Positions 1-6,467 of a stretch of DNA of 7,689 nt are shown piece by piece; the first letter of the stretch is position 1; every line of letters starts with the position of its first letter. Under the pieces are notes generated by a model that was given only the letters and a program-made list of their open reading frames with translations, made no database searches and was not told the DNA's origin. This DNA is from Opitutales bacterium (lineage in GTDB: Bacteria; Verrucomicrobiota; Verrucomicrobiia; Opitutales; Oceanipulchritudinaceae): contig SKLD01000409.1 in the NCBI GenBank assembly GCA_007123395.1, forward strand, positions 1-7,689, in the 5' to 3' direction. Position numbers and translations under genes: made by a program.

Positions 1-300
1 ATCGCCGCCGTCGAGGGTATCGACATCTGCTTCATCGGTCCGTGGGACCTCTCCCAGTCGCTCGGCATTCCCGGCGAGGTCGGCCATCCGAAAATGCTCG
101 AAGCGATAAAGGGACTCGCCCGCAAGCTCCGCCCGGAAGGGAAGATCCTCGGCACCTTTCTCGACGACGACGCAAACCTCGCCGCCTTCGCCGACGCGGG
201 CATTCAATATTTTGGATACGGCACCGACGTCGGCCTCTTTCACAATGCGTGTGCCGCACTCGCCGCCGATCTGCACAAGACCGTCGCAAACAATCAATGA
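1..300 (+). CDS. HpcH/HpaI-family aldolase, 3' end (partial)
   Basis: Only the last 99 residues are in the window; the gene enters from the left edge in frame 1. The motif FIGPWDLS with SLGIPG (residues 11-25 of the visible part) is the signature of class II, metal-dependent HpcH/HpaI aldolases. These cleave or condense 2-keto-3-deoxy acids with pyruvate as one partner. The Asp of PWDLS (visible residue 16) aligns with the second metal-binding acid of the family; the first would lie before the window. The C-terminal part (GTFLDDDANLAAFADAGIQYFGYGTDVGLF) follows the family pattern. Candidate substrates include 4-hydroxy-2-oxoheptanedioate, 2-keto-3-deoxy-L-rhamnonate and 5-keto-4-deoxyglucarate; the visible part cannot choose among them. 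The nearby L-rhamnose mutarotase makes a deoxysugar-acid role worth considering. The stop TGA (298-300) overlaps the start of the next gene, so the two are probably translationally coupled. The family is certain, the substrate unknown. Confidence 0.9.
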   Translation: MAAVEGIDICFIGPWDLSQSLGIPGEVGHPKMLEAIKGLARKLRPEGKILGTFLDDDANLAAFADAGIQYFGYGTDVGLFHNACAALAADLHKTVANNQ

Positions 301-1250
301 AACCGAAAGTCCTCATCACCAACCGCGTCCCCGAAGACCACCTCGCGCCCCTCGCGGGCTGGACGGAAATCATCCAAGGGCCCGGCGGCGGCGCTCTCAT
401 GCCGCGCGACGAGGTGCTTCGCCTCGCGCCGGACCTCGACGCAATCATCAACCAAGCCGAGTTGAAGGTCGACCGCGAATTGCTCGACAGAGCGCCCCGC
501 CTCAAGATCATTGCCAGTGTCTCCATCGGTACCGACCATTTGGATACCGATGTTCTCGCCGCAGCGGGCGTGGTGGCGACCAACGTGCCCGACGCCTTCG
601 TCGAATCCGCCGCCGACTGCGCGCTCGCGCTGCTGCTCTGCGTGGCGCGGCGCATTACCGAGGCGGATGCCTACGTGCGCTCCGGCGCGTGGCCCGGCGA
701 CGGCTTCCAACCGGGCCGGTGGGACGGCGCGCTCCTCGCCGGAAAGACCATCGGCATTGTCGGATTCGGAAGGATCGGTCGCGGCGTGGCCCGCCGCGCG
801 GAAGCCTTCGGCATGCGCGTGCGCGTGCATGATCCGGCCTGCGCCGACGACCCCCGCCATCTCCCCCTATATGAACTGCTCGCCGTCGCCGATGTGCTCT
901 CCCTGCACCTCCCGCTCCTGCCGTCCACCCGCGGCCTGATCGACGCCGGCAAACTCGCCCTTCTTCCCAAAGGCGCCATCGTTCTCAATCTTGCCCGCGG
1001 AGGCGTCCTCCGCGATGACGCACTCGTCGACGCGCTGAAGAGCGGACATCTCGGCGGCGCTGGGCTCGACGTCTTCGAAAACGAGCCCAACCCCCACCCC
1101 GCCTTGTTCGACCTGCCCAACGTCATCCTTACGCCCCACATCGGCGGCGGCACCCGCGAGAGCCGCCGCCAAGGCCGTCTGTTATGTGCCGAGAACGTCG
1201 CCCGCGTCCTCAAAGGGCAACGCCCCCTAACGCCGGTGGGCAAGAGCTAG
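297..1250 (+). CDS. D-isomer-specific 2-hydroxyacid dehydrogenase (glycerate/phosphoglycerate dehydrogenase-like)
   Basis: A 317-residue NAD-dependent oxidoreductase, the usual length for the D-2-hydroxyacid dehydrogenase family. It interconverts 2-keto acids and D-2-hydroxy acids in the cytoplasm. The substrate-binding domain (about 1-100 plus the C-terminus) encloses a Rossmann domain with GFGRIG at 156-161. Asp179, at the end of the second strand, favours NAD over NADP. The catalytic triad is visible: Arg234 in LARGG, Glu263 in FENEP and His281 in TPHIGGGT. The Arg-to-Glu spacing of 29 matches phosphoglycerate dehydrogenase. The start at 297 is chosen because the protein then begins directly at the first beta strand (MKPKVLITNRVP) and overlaps the aldolase stop in an ATGA junction. 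There is no good Shine-Dalgarno upstream, so reinitiation is likely. The open frame runs back to 42, but that part is a shadow of the aldolase. Hydroxypyruvate/glyoxylate reductase is the closest general guess; no feature fixes the substrate. Confidence 0.93.
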   Translation: MKPKVLITNRVPEDHLAPLAGWTEIIQGPGGGALMPRDEVLRLAPDLDAIINQAELKVDRELLDRAPRLKIIASVSIGTDHLDTDVLAAAGVVATNVPDAFVESAADCALALLLCVARRITEADAYVRSGAWPGDGFQPGRWDGALLAGKTIGIVGFGRIGRGVARRAEAFGMRVRVHDPACADDPRHLPLYELLAVADVLSLHLPLLPSTRGLIDAGKLALLPKGAIVLNLARGGVLRDDALVDALKSGHLGGAGLDVFENEPNPHPALFDLPNVILTPHIGGGTRESRRQGRLLCAENVARVLKGQRPLTPVGKS

Positions 1251-1255
1251 AGAGA

Positions 1256-3982
1256 ATGAACACGGCTACGCGAAACTGGCCGACGGGCAGCTTCCGCAGC
1301 ATGCGGAAGCTCCTCACTGTCGTTCTCGCAGCCGCACTCGTCGTCACATTTGAGCCTTCCGTCACCGCATCCACCGAAGAGGTGTCGCCGCCGGCTGATA
1401 ACGGAACCTTCAACCCAACCGCCCTCCTCCACCGCCCGTGGAGTGCCCTCCGCTCGCTTGTGGCGGAAGACGCCGACCTCCTGAGCGCCGCCGAAGACCG
1501 CCGCTGGCCGCGCACCCGCTTCAGTCCAGATTTGTATAACCGCGAGTTCCACCGCGGCAACGTAATGCGCGACTTCTTCCGCACAGAAGCGCCTCTCGAC
1601 AACTACAATGCCGAGCGTGTGGGGTTCGTGGATGGACCGCTCACCATCCTGCACCACACGGGAACGCCAGCTGGCTTTGCCCACCTGCTCAGCCACCGGG
1701 CCATCTCCGCGCGCAGTTTTGGAAACCTCGCTCTCCGAACGGATCATCGCGGTGCGCTTCGCCTCACAACAGACCTCAATCAACCACTTCCAGTCGACGA
1801 CACGGCCGTGCGCGTCCTTGGGCTCTGGCAGGACGGTCCGGGATTCCGCACGCCCTCATCGAATGAGCGCCGAGGTCTCTCGGCACATCTGGATTGGAAC
1901 CCGAATAAGCGCAACGCGCTTCGGGTCGTTGCAGAATACGGTTCTTTCCGCCAAGTCGTGCCCGCTCCAGCAATCCTCTACGATTGGTATACCCCGTGGG
2001 TTGAAGCCGGCAGCCCGCTAGTCGACGAGCCGGGCCAGCCCCTCGGCGGCACGGCCGGAGTCGAATGGGTCTCGGGCGGCGATTACCTTGTTCATATTGA
2101 AGGTGCCGAAGTGCCCGTCATGAACTGGCGGAGGATGGGACGCGGCAGCCCGCCGCTCGTCAAAGGCGTACGGGAGACGCGGATGAGCTTTCGCCCCGAA
2201 GCGCTTCCACCGGGTATTTCCCCGTATGACTCCCTCACGGGGCATGTAAACACCCTTGACCGCCGTTACGGGGTGATGTCGGGGTTTTGGGAATACATTT
2301 TCGGCGGCTGGCTCTCGACCGAATTCGCAGCCCGGTTGGAATCGGGGCAGACCGAGCGTTTCGACGGGCTGCGCGCGGTCGACCACGCGCTGCAGGTCGA
2401 TGTCAACCGTTTCCTTCCCGACGGTTCCCCCAATCCTTTCGTCGGACGGCCTTATGTCGAGACAACCGCGCTGTCGTTGCAACACGAGCACAAGTGGACG
2501 AGCCTACAGGCCCGCAACACAGGCATCCTGCGCCTGCACCCCGACTTCCGCGAGTCCTTTCCCGGCCGGCTCGAAGTGGGCTGGTTGTTCGCGCTCTGGC
2601 AACTCCGCACGCGGGCGCAATGGAAAAACGAGGTCAACCTGACTCCTCTCGGCACCCCTCAGGGCCTGAACCATCCCTCCCAGCGTATCCGCCGACGCCA
2701 ATACATCGACCTTCAACCGGGAGCGTCGCCGGAGTTCCGGTCCAACTTCGCACCAATCAACCAAGACGGCGTGGAGTCCGCCTTTAAGGCCGTGGGCAAC
2801 GCCCCCCAACACAATGATGAGGCGCTTCTCACTTGGATGGTTTCGCTGCGCAATAGCCTCTTCGATGACCGCCTCGGGCTCGCCTACGGGCTCGGGCGCG
2901 ACCGCGCCCGCATCCGGGAGGGCCTCTTTGAACGGGACGAATGGGGCGTTTGGGCAGATCCATGGGACAGTGTTGCCGACACTCCTCATAGCTTTGAAAA
3001 GTTGCGACGCACTATCGGTGTTTCCTACGCACCCAATCCATCATTCGTTCTTCACTACAACCGGGCGGTCAGTTTTCTGCCTCCGCGGAGCTCCCACCGC
3101 GACGTCTTCGGCGAGCGTGTGCGTCCGCAGGAAGTCGAGGGACACGAGGCGGGCCTTACCTTCGCCTCGAAGGAAGGGCGCCTGCATGCCAACCTCACGC
3201 TCTTCGAACTCACCCGGTTCAACCAGCCGTCGGGAGCCTTGCGCGGACAGAAGGCAAATTGGGTCTACGCGATCTGGGATGAACTCGATCCGCCCCGCGC
3301 GGAGGACCGCATCGCATGGGTGGACCTCATAGACACGCGCGGGCGGGGATTCGAATTCGATCTCGTCTTTCAACCGGACCGGGCATGGCGAATCGCGTGG
3401 AACCTCGCCCAGGACCGGCGGCGCGTGCATGAGGTCATGCCGCGGTTTGCCCAATACCTCAGGGAGCATCTTCCCCTCTGGGAGGCGCACGCCGAAGTCC
3501 CCGTCACCAGTCCGCGCGGCGAAACTGTCGGAGATTTGACCGAAGCCATCGTCAAGGATTTCGAATTGGAGCGCGCCCAAACCGGCTCCCGCCTTCTGCG
3601 GAACCGTGAATGGCAAAGCCGCTTATCCCTCTCCTACAGGTTCTCCCGCGGGAGTTTGCTCGATGGATGGACTCTTGGAAACGACCTGCGCTGGATAAGC
3701 CCTGCCATCATCGGTTTCGCCGACGGTTTCGCCGACCGCCCCGGACCCGCCCGGCCTTTCCGCGGGAGCGACGAATGGAACTTTAACGCATGGATTTCCC
3801 ACTCAAGGCGCATCGGTCAGTCGGTCACATGGACGATACGCATGCAGGTGAACAACCTATTCGACGAGCGCACCCCGGCCGAAATCGGATCCGTCGACGA
3901 CGGCACTGGAGCCCCGCTCGTCACCCGCCTTGCAACACGCGCCCCCCGCTATTTCTTTCTCACGAACACCCTTCGGTTCTGA
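1256..3982 (+). CDS. TonB-dependent-receptor-like outer-membrane protein with shortened plug
   Basis: A 908-residue outer-membrane beta-barrel protein. A signal peptide is clear: basic n-region, hydrophobic LLTVVLAAALVV (19-30) and possible cleavage after VTA (about 38). Residues 104-140, with RDFF, YNAERV, GP and GTPAG, match the second half of a TonB-receptor plug, where the usual form is ERV-x-GP-x-ILFG-x-G-x-PGG. Barrel-like alternating strands follow. The C-terminus has the NLFDE motif and ends in LTNTLRF with a terminal Phe, the BAM recognition signature. Such receptors import glycans, siderophores or cofactors with energy from TonB-ExbBD. Oddity: only about 65 residues separate the signal peptide from the ERV-GP segment, so the TonB box and first half of the plug appear to be missing although the frame is intact. 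The start at 1256 is 5 bp after the dehydrogenase stop, preceded by a purine-rich run. ATG 1301 is an alternative that leaves a shorter n-region. The family call is good; the substrate is unknown. Confidence 0.82.
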   Translation: MNTATRNWPTGSFRSMRKLLTVVLAAALVVTFEPSVTASTEEVSPPADNGTFNPTALLHRPWSALRSLVAEDADLLSAAEDRRWPRTRFSPDLYNREFHRGNVMRDFFRTEAPLDNYNAERVGFVDGPLTILHHTGTPAGFAHLLSHRAISARSFGNLALRTDHRGALRLTTDLNQPLPVDDTAVRVLGLWQDGPGFRTPSSNERRGLSAHLDWNPNKRNALRVVAEYGSFRQVVPAPAILYDWYTPWVEAGSPLVDEPGQPLGGTAGVEWVSGGDYLVHIEGAEVPVMNWRRMGRGSPPLVKGVRETRMSFRPEALPPGISPYDSLTGHVNTLDRRYGVMSGFWEYIFGGWLSTEFAARLESGQTERFDGLRAVDHALQVDVNRFLPDGSPNPFVGRPYVETTALSLQHEHKWTSLQARNTGILRLHPDFRESFPGRLEVGWLFALWQLRTRAQWKNEVNLTPLGTPQGLNHPSQRIRRRQYIDLQPGASPEFRSNFAPINQDGVESAFKAVGNAPQHNDEALLTWMVSLRNSLFDDRLGLAYGLGRDRARIREGLFERDEWGVWADPWDSVADTPHSFEKLRRTIGVSYAPNPSFVLHYNRAVSFLPPRSSHRDVFGERVRPQEVEGHEAGLTFASKEGRLHANLTLFELTRFNQPSGALRGQKANWVYAIWDELDPPRAEDRIAWVDLIDTRGRGFEFDLVFQPDRAWRIAWNLAQDRRRVHEVMPRFAQYLREHLPLWEAHAEVPVTSPRGETVGDLTEAIVKDFELERAQTGSRLLRNREWQSRLSLSYRFSRGSLLDGWTLGNDLRWISPAIIGFADGFADRPGPARPFRGSDEWNFNAWISHSRRIGQSVTWTIRMQVNNLFDERTPAEIGSVDDGTGAPLVTRLATRAPRYFFLTNTLRF

Positions 3983-4071
3983 GGCTTTCCAGAACAAGCG
4001 GGCTTCCAAAAATGCGGCCTTTATGTCCGGCGGCGTCATGCGTACGGACTTGATCGAATTCTTGCTTCTGC

Positions 4072-4075
4072 GGGA
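4072..4075 (+). promoter_or_regulatory. Shine-Dalgarno-like GGGA choosing the 4085 start
   Basis: GGGA lies 9 nt before ATG 4085, a workable spacing. It directly abuts the alternative in-frame ATG at 4076, which would add only Met-Asp-Ile. An acidic residue ahead of the basic n-region of a signal peptide is also unfavourable. Both points favour 4085. The element is short and could be chance. Confidence 0.35.
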
Positions 4076-4084
4076 ATGGATATC

Positions 4085-5779
4085 ATGAAGACAGCTAAGG
4101 CCTTCGGATGGTTTCTGTTGCTCGGCACCGCCTGCGGGGCGGATGTCGATCTGGCCACCCCGCTCATTCCGGCAGGCACGCCTCCGCCCGCCGAAGCGCG
4201 GTCGGTCGGCGACCTGATGCCGCACCGTAACTCCGTGACTATTCGCACGCTGCGCTTCCGCGGAGTTCCGCCCGGCTCCGAAGTGACGGCATTCGAGGCG
4301 ATCAACGCCTTTCATGCCACCCGCCTCGAGTGGGTCTACGTCCGCCCGCGGGACGTTCCCATGATCGAAGCCGTGCGCGCCTCCGGACGTGTCATGGGCG
4401 GTGCCGCCAGCAACGGCCTGCGCGGCGACGAGAGACAGCCGGAAATCGCCCTGCTCGACCTCGAGGGCAACCCGGTGATCCAACCCCACATGCGCGCATG
4501 GACCAATCCGCACTGGGTGGGCGACACAAGCAACCCCGGCTACTACGCCCTGCAACTGGCCGAATACAAAGCCGCCGTGGACCTCGGCGTGGACACGATC
4601 CAGCGCGACGAGTCCTCCGGCCCCGTCCTCCTCGCGCAGCGCAACGGCGCGGGCTTCACCGAAACCGGCCTCGCCGGATTCCGCCGCTGGCTCTACAAAA
4701 ATGTCCCGATGGCGCGGCTCCACGGGCTGGGCATCGCGGAACCGCTCGCCTTCGACTACGGAGCCCACCTGCGCAAACTGGGCGCCCCGGTCGGCGACGA
4801 CTTCGAGGACTACGACTGCGCGATCAAACCGTATTGGTTCCAATACTGGGAGGATATCACCGCCGACTACCACCGCCGTCTCATGCGCGAGGTGCGCGAA
4901 TATGCCGGAAGACCGCTCACCTTCTCCTGCAACAACACCTCCATCCAACTGTGGAGCACGATCCAGCAAGAGTTCGACTTCGCGATATCGGAACTTCTCC
5001 TCGAAACGGCCAATCCCGTTCATATCTGGGACCGCGCGCGGCGCGCCCGCGAAGTCGGGCGCATGCAGATCATCGGCAGCCCGAAGACCCGCGGCGTGGA
5101 AGTCGACGACGCCGCGAAGATCGCCCTCACCCGCCGCGTGATCGCCACCGCCTACAGCACGGGCATGGCCAGCCGCGTGCCGTGGGACATCTTCCAGCAG
5201 ACCGATGATGGTGCCGGGCGGTATTTCGGGCATCCGCGGGACTACGCCGATATTTACGCCTACGTCCGCGCGCACGACTGGAACGGGTACGAAGAGATAG
5301 CCGTCGGCGGCAAGGGTGTGGAAAGCCCTCACCGCCTGCCCGCTCCGTCCACCCGCGGCGGCACCGGGCACGTCTACCGATTCGTGCAGGAACACAAAGA
5401 GGATGCCAACGCGCCCCTCCTCGTCTTCATGGTCGACTGGGGTGAACCCCTCGCCGAACCCTCCGGTGAATACGAACTCCTGTCCCTGCCCGGCGATTCA
5501 GCCAAATTCCCGACCGACGGCGAAGCCCATATCAATCGCACCGCTCCCGAGCCTTTCACGCTGCGCCTGCCCAGCCGCGTCTTCCGGGGCGTCACGTCCG
5601 TCACCCTCCGCACCCCCGCGCGGTGGGACGCCGACGCACATGAAGCGGCGGCCGAGGCCGGTGCCTTCGGCGAACTTGTCGAGACGCGTGAGATCCCCGT
5701 GCGCTGGACCGATGACGGCTACGGCGAAGTGTCCGTTCCCGCGCTTCGGCCATGGGGTATTCTGTCCGCGGAACGGTGA
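4085..5779 (+). CDS. Secreted glycoside-hydrolase-like TIM-barrel protein, putative lipoprotein
   Basis: A 564-residue exported protein that I cannot place in a named family. The N-terminus (MKTAKAFGWFLLLGTAC) is a signal peptide. Cys17 after LGTA fits a loose lipobox, so lipid anchoring is possible but not certain. Residues about 50-400 read like a (beta/alpha)8 barrel of glycoside-hydrolase type, rich in aromatics: LEWVY (81-85), PHMRAW (134-139), IQRDES (172-177), PYWFQYW (249-255), FDFAISE (297-303) and VPWDIFQ. Asp175/Glu176 and Glu303 sit where strand-end catalytic acids of GH-A-type barrels would be. From about 429 to the end there is a beta-rich region with a probable beta-sandwich domain. 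It is 102 bp downstream of the receptor-like gene on the same strand, and I see no convincing promoter or terminator in that gap. It could act on a polysaccharide at the cell surface. The fold call is moderate; activity is unproven, and an inactive carbohydrate-binding role is possible. Confidence 0.65.
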   Translation: MKTAKAFGWFLLLGTACGADVDLATPLIPAGTPPPAEARSVGDLMPHRNSVTIRTLRFRGVPPGSEVTAFEAINAFHATRLEWVYVRPRDVPMIEAVRASGRVMGGAASNGLRGDERQPEIALLDLEGNPVIQPHMRAWTNPHWVGDTSNPGYYALQLAEYKAAVDLGVDTIQRDESSGPVLLAQRNGAGFTETGLAGFRRWLYKNVPMARLHGLGIAEPLAFDYGAHLRKLGAPVGDDFEDYDCAIKPYWFQYWEDITADYHRRLMREVREYAGRPLTFSCNNTSIQLWSTIQQEFDFAISELLLETANPVHIWDRARRAREVGRMQIIGSPKTRGVEVDDAAKIALTRRVIATAYSTGMASRVPWDIFQQTDDGAGRYFGHPRDYADIYAYVRAHDWNGYEEIAVGGKGVESPHRLPAPSTRGGTGHVYRFVQEHKEDANAPLLVFMVDWGEPLAEPSGEYELLSLPGDSAKFPTDGEAHINRTAPEPFTLRLPSRVFRGVTSVTLRTPARWDADAHEAAAEAGAFGELVETREIPVRWTDDGYGEVSVPALRPWGILSAER

Positions 5780-5788
5780 ACCTCGGCC

Positions 5789-5830
5789 CCTTTGCGCAAC
5801 GCATCGGCGTAGGCTGAGTTGCACCAAAGG
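5789..5830 (+). terminator. Hairpin after the hydrolase-like gene, possible terminator
   Basis: Arms CCTTTG-c-GCAAC (5789-5800) and GTTGC-ac-CAAAGG (5818-5830) pair over 11 bp with a small internal loop and a 17-nt apical loop. The hairpin starts 9 nt after the stop codon. No T-tract follows, so it is not a standard intrinsic terminator. It may protect the mRNA 3' end or help Rho-type termination. Confidence 0.45.
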
Positions 5831-5881
5831 TTCCAAGGATAGCCTCGGACTGCGCTCGGTTAAGCCGGGCACATGATCGAA

Positions 5882-5934
5882 TTAGTCGTTTCGAGTTCGA
5901 ACCCGGAACGACCGCCGGAATGGCAGACGGCTAC
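5882..5934. repeat. Possible diverged REP-like inverted pair
   Basis: Two short hairpins face each other in the same layout as the array units. The first has arms GTCGTT (5885-5890) and AACGAC (5907-5912), preceded by TTA where the array has GTA. The second, on the opposite strand, reads GTA then GCCG...CGGC (5914-5931, with TAC at 5932-5934 on the + strand). Loops differ from those of the array. This could be an older, decayed REP pair or coincidence. Confidence 0.3.
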
Positions 5935-5949
5935 GTCGCGCCGCCGAGC

Positions 5950-6109
5950 GTAGTCGGGACAGCTTCAGCACCCGACACGAACCGGCCGCAACCCAGCGCA
6001 GACTCGGACCCCACACCGACGCCGCCCTCGCCCGACCGTCCGCAACACCCCCGCCGCCGCGGGCCGGGCGCTGAAGCAGACCCGGCTACGTCCGAGACCG
6101 CCGCGCAAG
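5950..6109. repeat. REP/BIME unit 1
   Basis: Full 160-bp unit with hairpins at 5950-5976 (forward) and 6063-6089 (reverse). It differs from unit 2 at 7 positions and from unit 3 at 4 of 140 shared positions, all within the spacer 5977-6062. A further 7-bp inverted repeat, CTCGGAC (6003-6009) with GTCCGAG (6090-6096), brackets the reverse hairpin. Confidence 0.8.
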
Positions 6110-6269
6110 GTAGTCGGGACAGCTTCAGCACCCGACACGAACCGGCCGCAACCAAGGGCAGACTCGGACCCCACACCGACGACGCCCACGCCCGACCATC
6201 CGCAACACCCCCGCCGCCTTGGGCCGGGCGCTGAAGCAGACCCGGCTACGTCCGAGACCGCCGCGCAAG
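6110..6269. repeat. REP/BIME unit 2
   Basis: Full 160-bp unit with hairpins at 6110-6136 and 6223-6249. It is the most diverged copy in the spacer (AAGGG for CAGCG, GACGCCCA for GCCGCCCT, and CCTT for CCGC just before the reverse hairpin). The hairpins and the 20-bp linker are unchanged. Confidence 0.8.
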
Positions 6270-6409
6270 GTAGTCGGGACAGCTTCAGCACCCGACACGA
6301 ACCGGCCGCAACCCAGCGCAGACTCGGACCCCACACCGACGCCGCCCACGCCCGACCAGCCGCAACACCCCTGCCGCCGCGGGCCGGGCGCTGAAGCAGA
6401 CCCGGCTAC
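6270..6409. repeat. REP/BIME unit 3, linker missing
   Basis: Hairpins at 6270-6296 and 6383-6409. Similarity to the other units stops exactly at the TAC that ends the reverse hairpin; the 20-bp linker is absent and unique sequence follows. The sharp edge at the GTAG foot of the hairpin suggests that the hairpin pair itself is the mobile unit. Confidence 0.8.
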
Positions 6410-6427
6410 GCCACCAACCGCTGTTCA

Positions 6428-6449
6428 ACGGAAAGGCCGGCGGTTCCGT
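6428..6449 (-). terminator. Hairpin after rhamnose mutarotase gene, possible terminator
   Basis: Perfect 6-bp arms ACGGAA (6428-6433) and TTCCGT (6444-6449) enclose a 10-nt loop. On the minus strand the hairpin begins 18 nt after the mutarotase stop. No T-run follows (TGAACAG), so intrinsic termination would be weak. Confidence 0.35.
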
Positions 6450-6467
6450 CGTGTGTCCCCGGGCCGC

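Larger units (their letters stand above)
5950..6409. repeat. Tandem REP/BIME-like array, period 160 bp
   Basis: Near-identical units begin at 5950, 6110 and 6270, giving two full copies and one 140-bp copy. Each unit holds a forward hairpin, an 86-bp spacer and a reverse hairpin; a 20-bp linker joins units. Forward hairpins (5950-5976, 6110-6136, 6270-6296) read GTA, GTCGGG, a 12-nt loop, CCCGAC. Reverse hairpins (6063-6089, 6223-6249, 6383-6409) read, on the minus strand, GTA, GCCGGG, a 12-nt loop, CCCGGC. Both loops contain GCTTCAGC, so the two hairpins are an imperfect inverted pair. GTAG at the foot of a short GC-rich palindrome, arranged head-to-head in an intergenic region, is the hallmark of REP sequences and their BIME assemblies, which RAYT tyrosine transposases recognise. 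No RAYT gene is in the window. REP identity is inferred from structure, not from a match to a known REP class. Confidence 0.8.
5780..6467. other. Non-coding interval between convergent gene groups
   Basis: This 688-bp stretch lies between the stop of the hydrolase-like gene (+) and the stop of the rhamnose mutarotase gene (-). I see no gene in it. It contains, left to right, a hairpin just after the first stop, a possible diverged REP-like pair, the 160-bp tandem array, and a hairpin just before the second stop. Open frames here are repeat artefacts: the 160-bp period is not a multiple of three, so the same DNA is read in a different frame in each copy. Confidence 0.85.

Noticed and set aside
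1184..1255. Upstream in-frame ATG at 1184 for the receptor-like gene
   Set aside because: It would overlap the dehydrogenase by 67 bp and put an Arg/Pro-rich stretch before the signal peptide.
3983..4084. Promoter or terminator between the receptor-like and hydrolase-like genes
   Set aside because: Only a weak 5-bp stem (GTCCG 4025-4029 with CGGAC 4045-4049) and no -35/-10 pair at proper spacing.
3857..5395. 512-residue minus-strand open frame
   Set aside because: Antisense shadow of the receptor-like 3' end and the hydrolase-like gene in G+C-rich DNA; low-complexity G/A/V/R-rich translation with no motif.
5893..5912. tRNA T-arm-like GTTCGAAC
   Set aside because: Flanking bases do not form the 5-bp T stem and no acceptor, D or anticodon arm can be built around it.
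5931..6349. Overlapping minus-strand frames encoding the same peptide (around GCGRFVSGAEAV) several times
   Set aside because: The peptide recurs because the REP array repeats. There is no consistent start, no ribosome site and no length conservation.
5950..6409. CRISPR array
   Set aside because: The period is 160 bp, the 'spacers' are nearly identical between units, and there are no cas genes.
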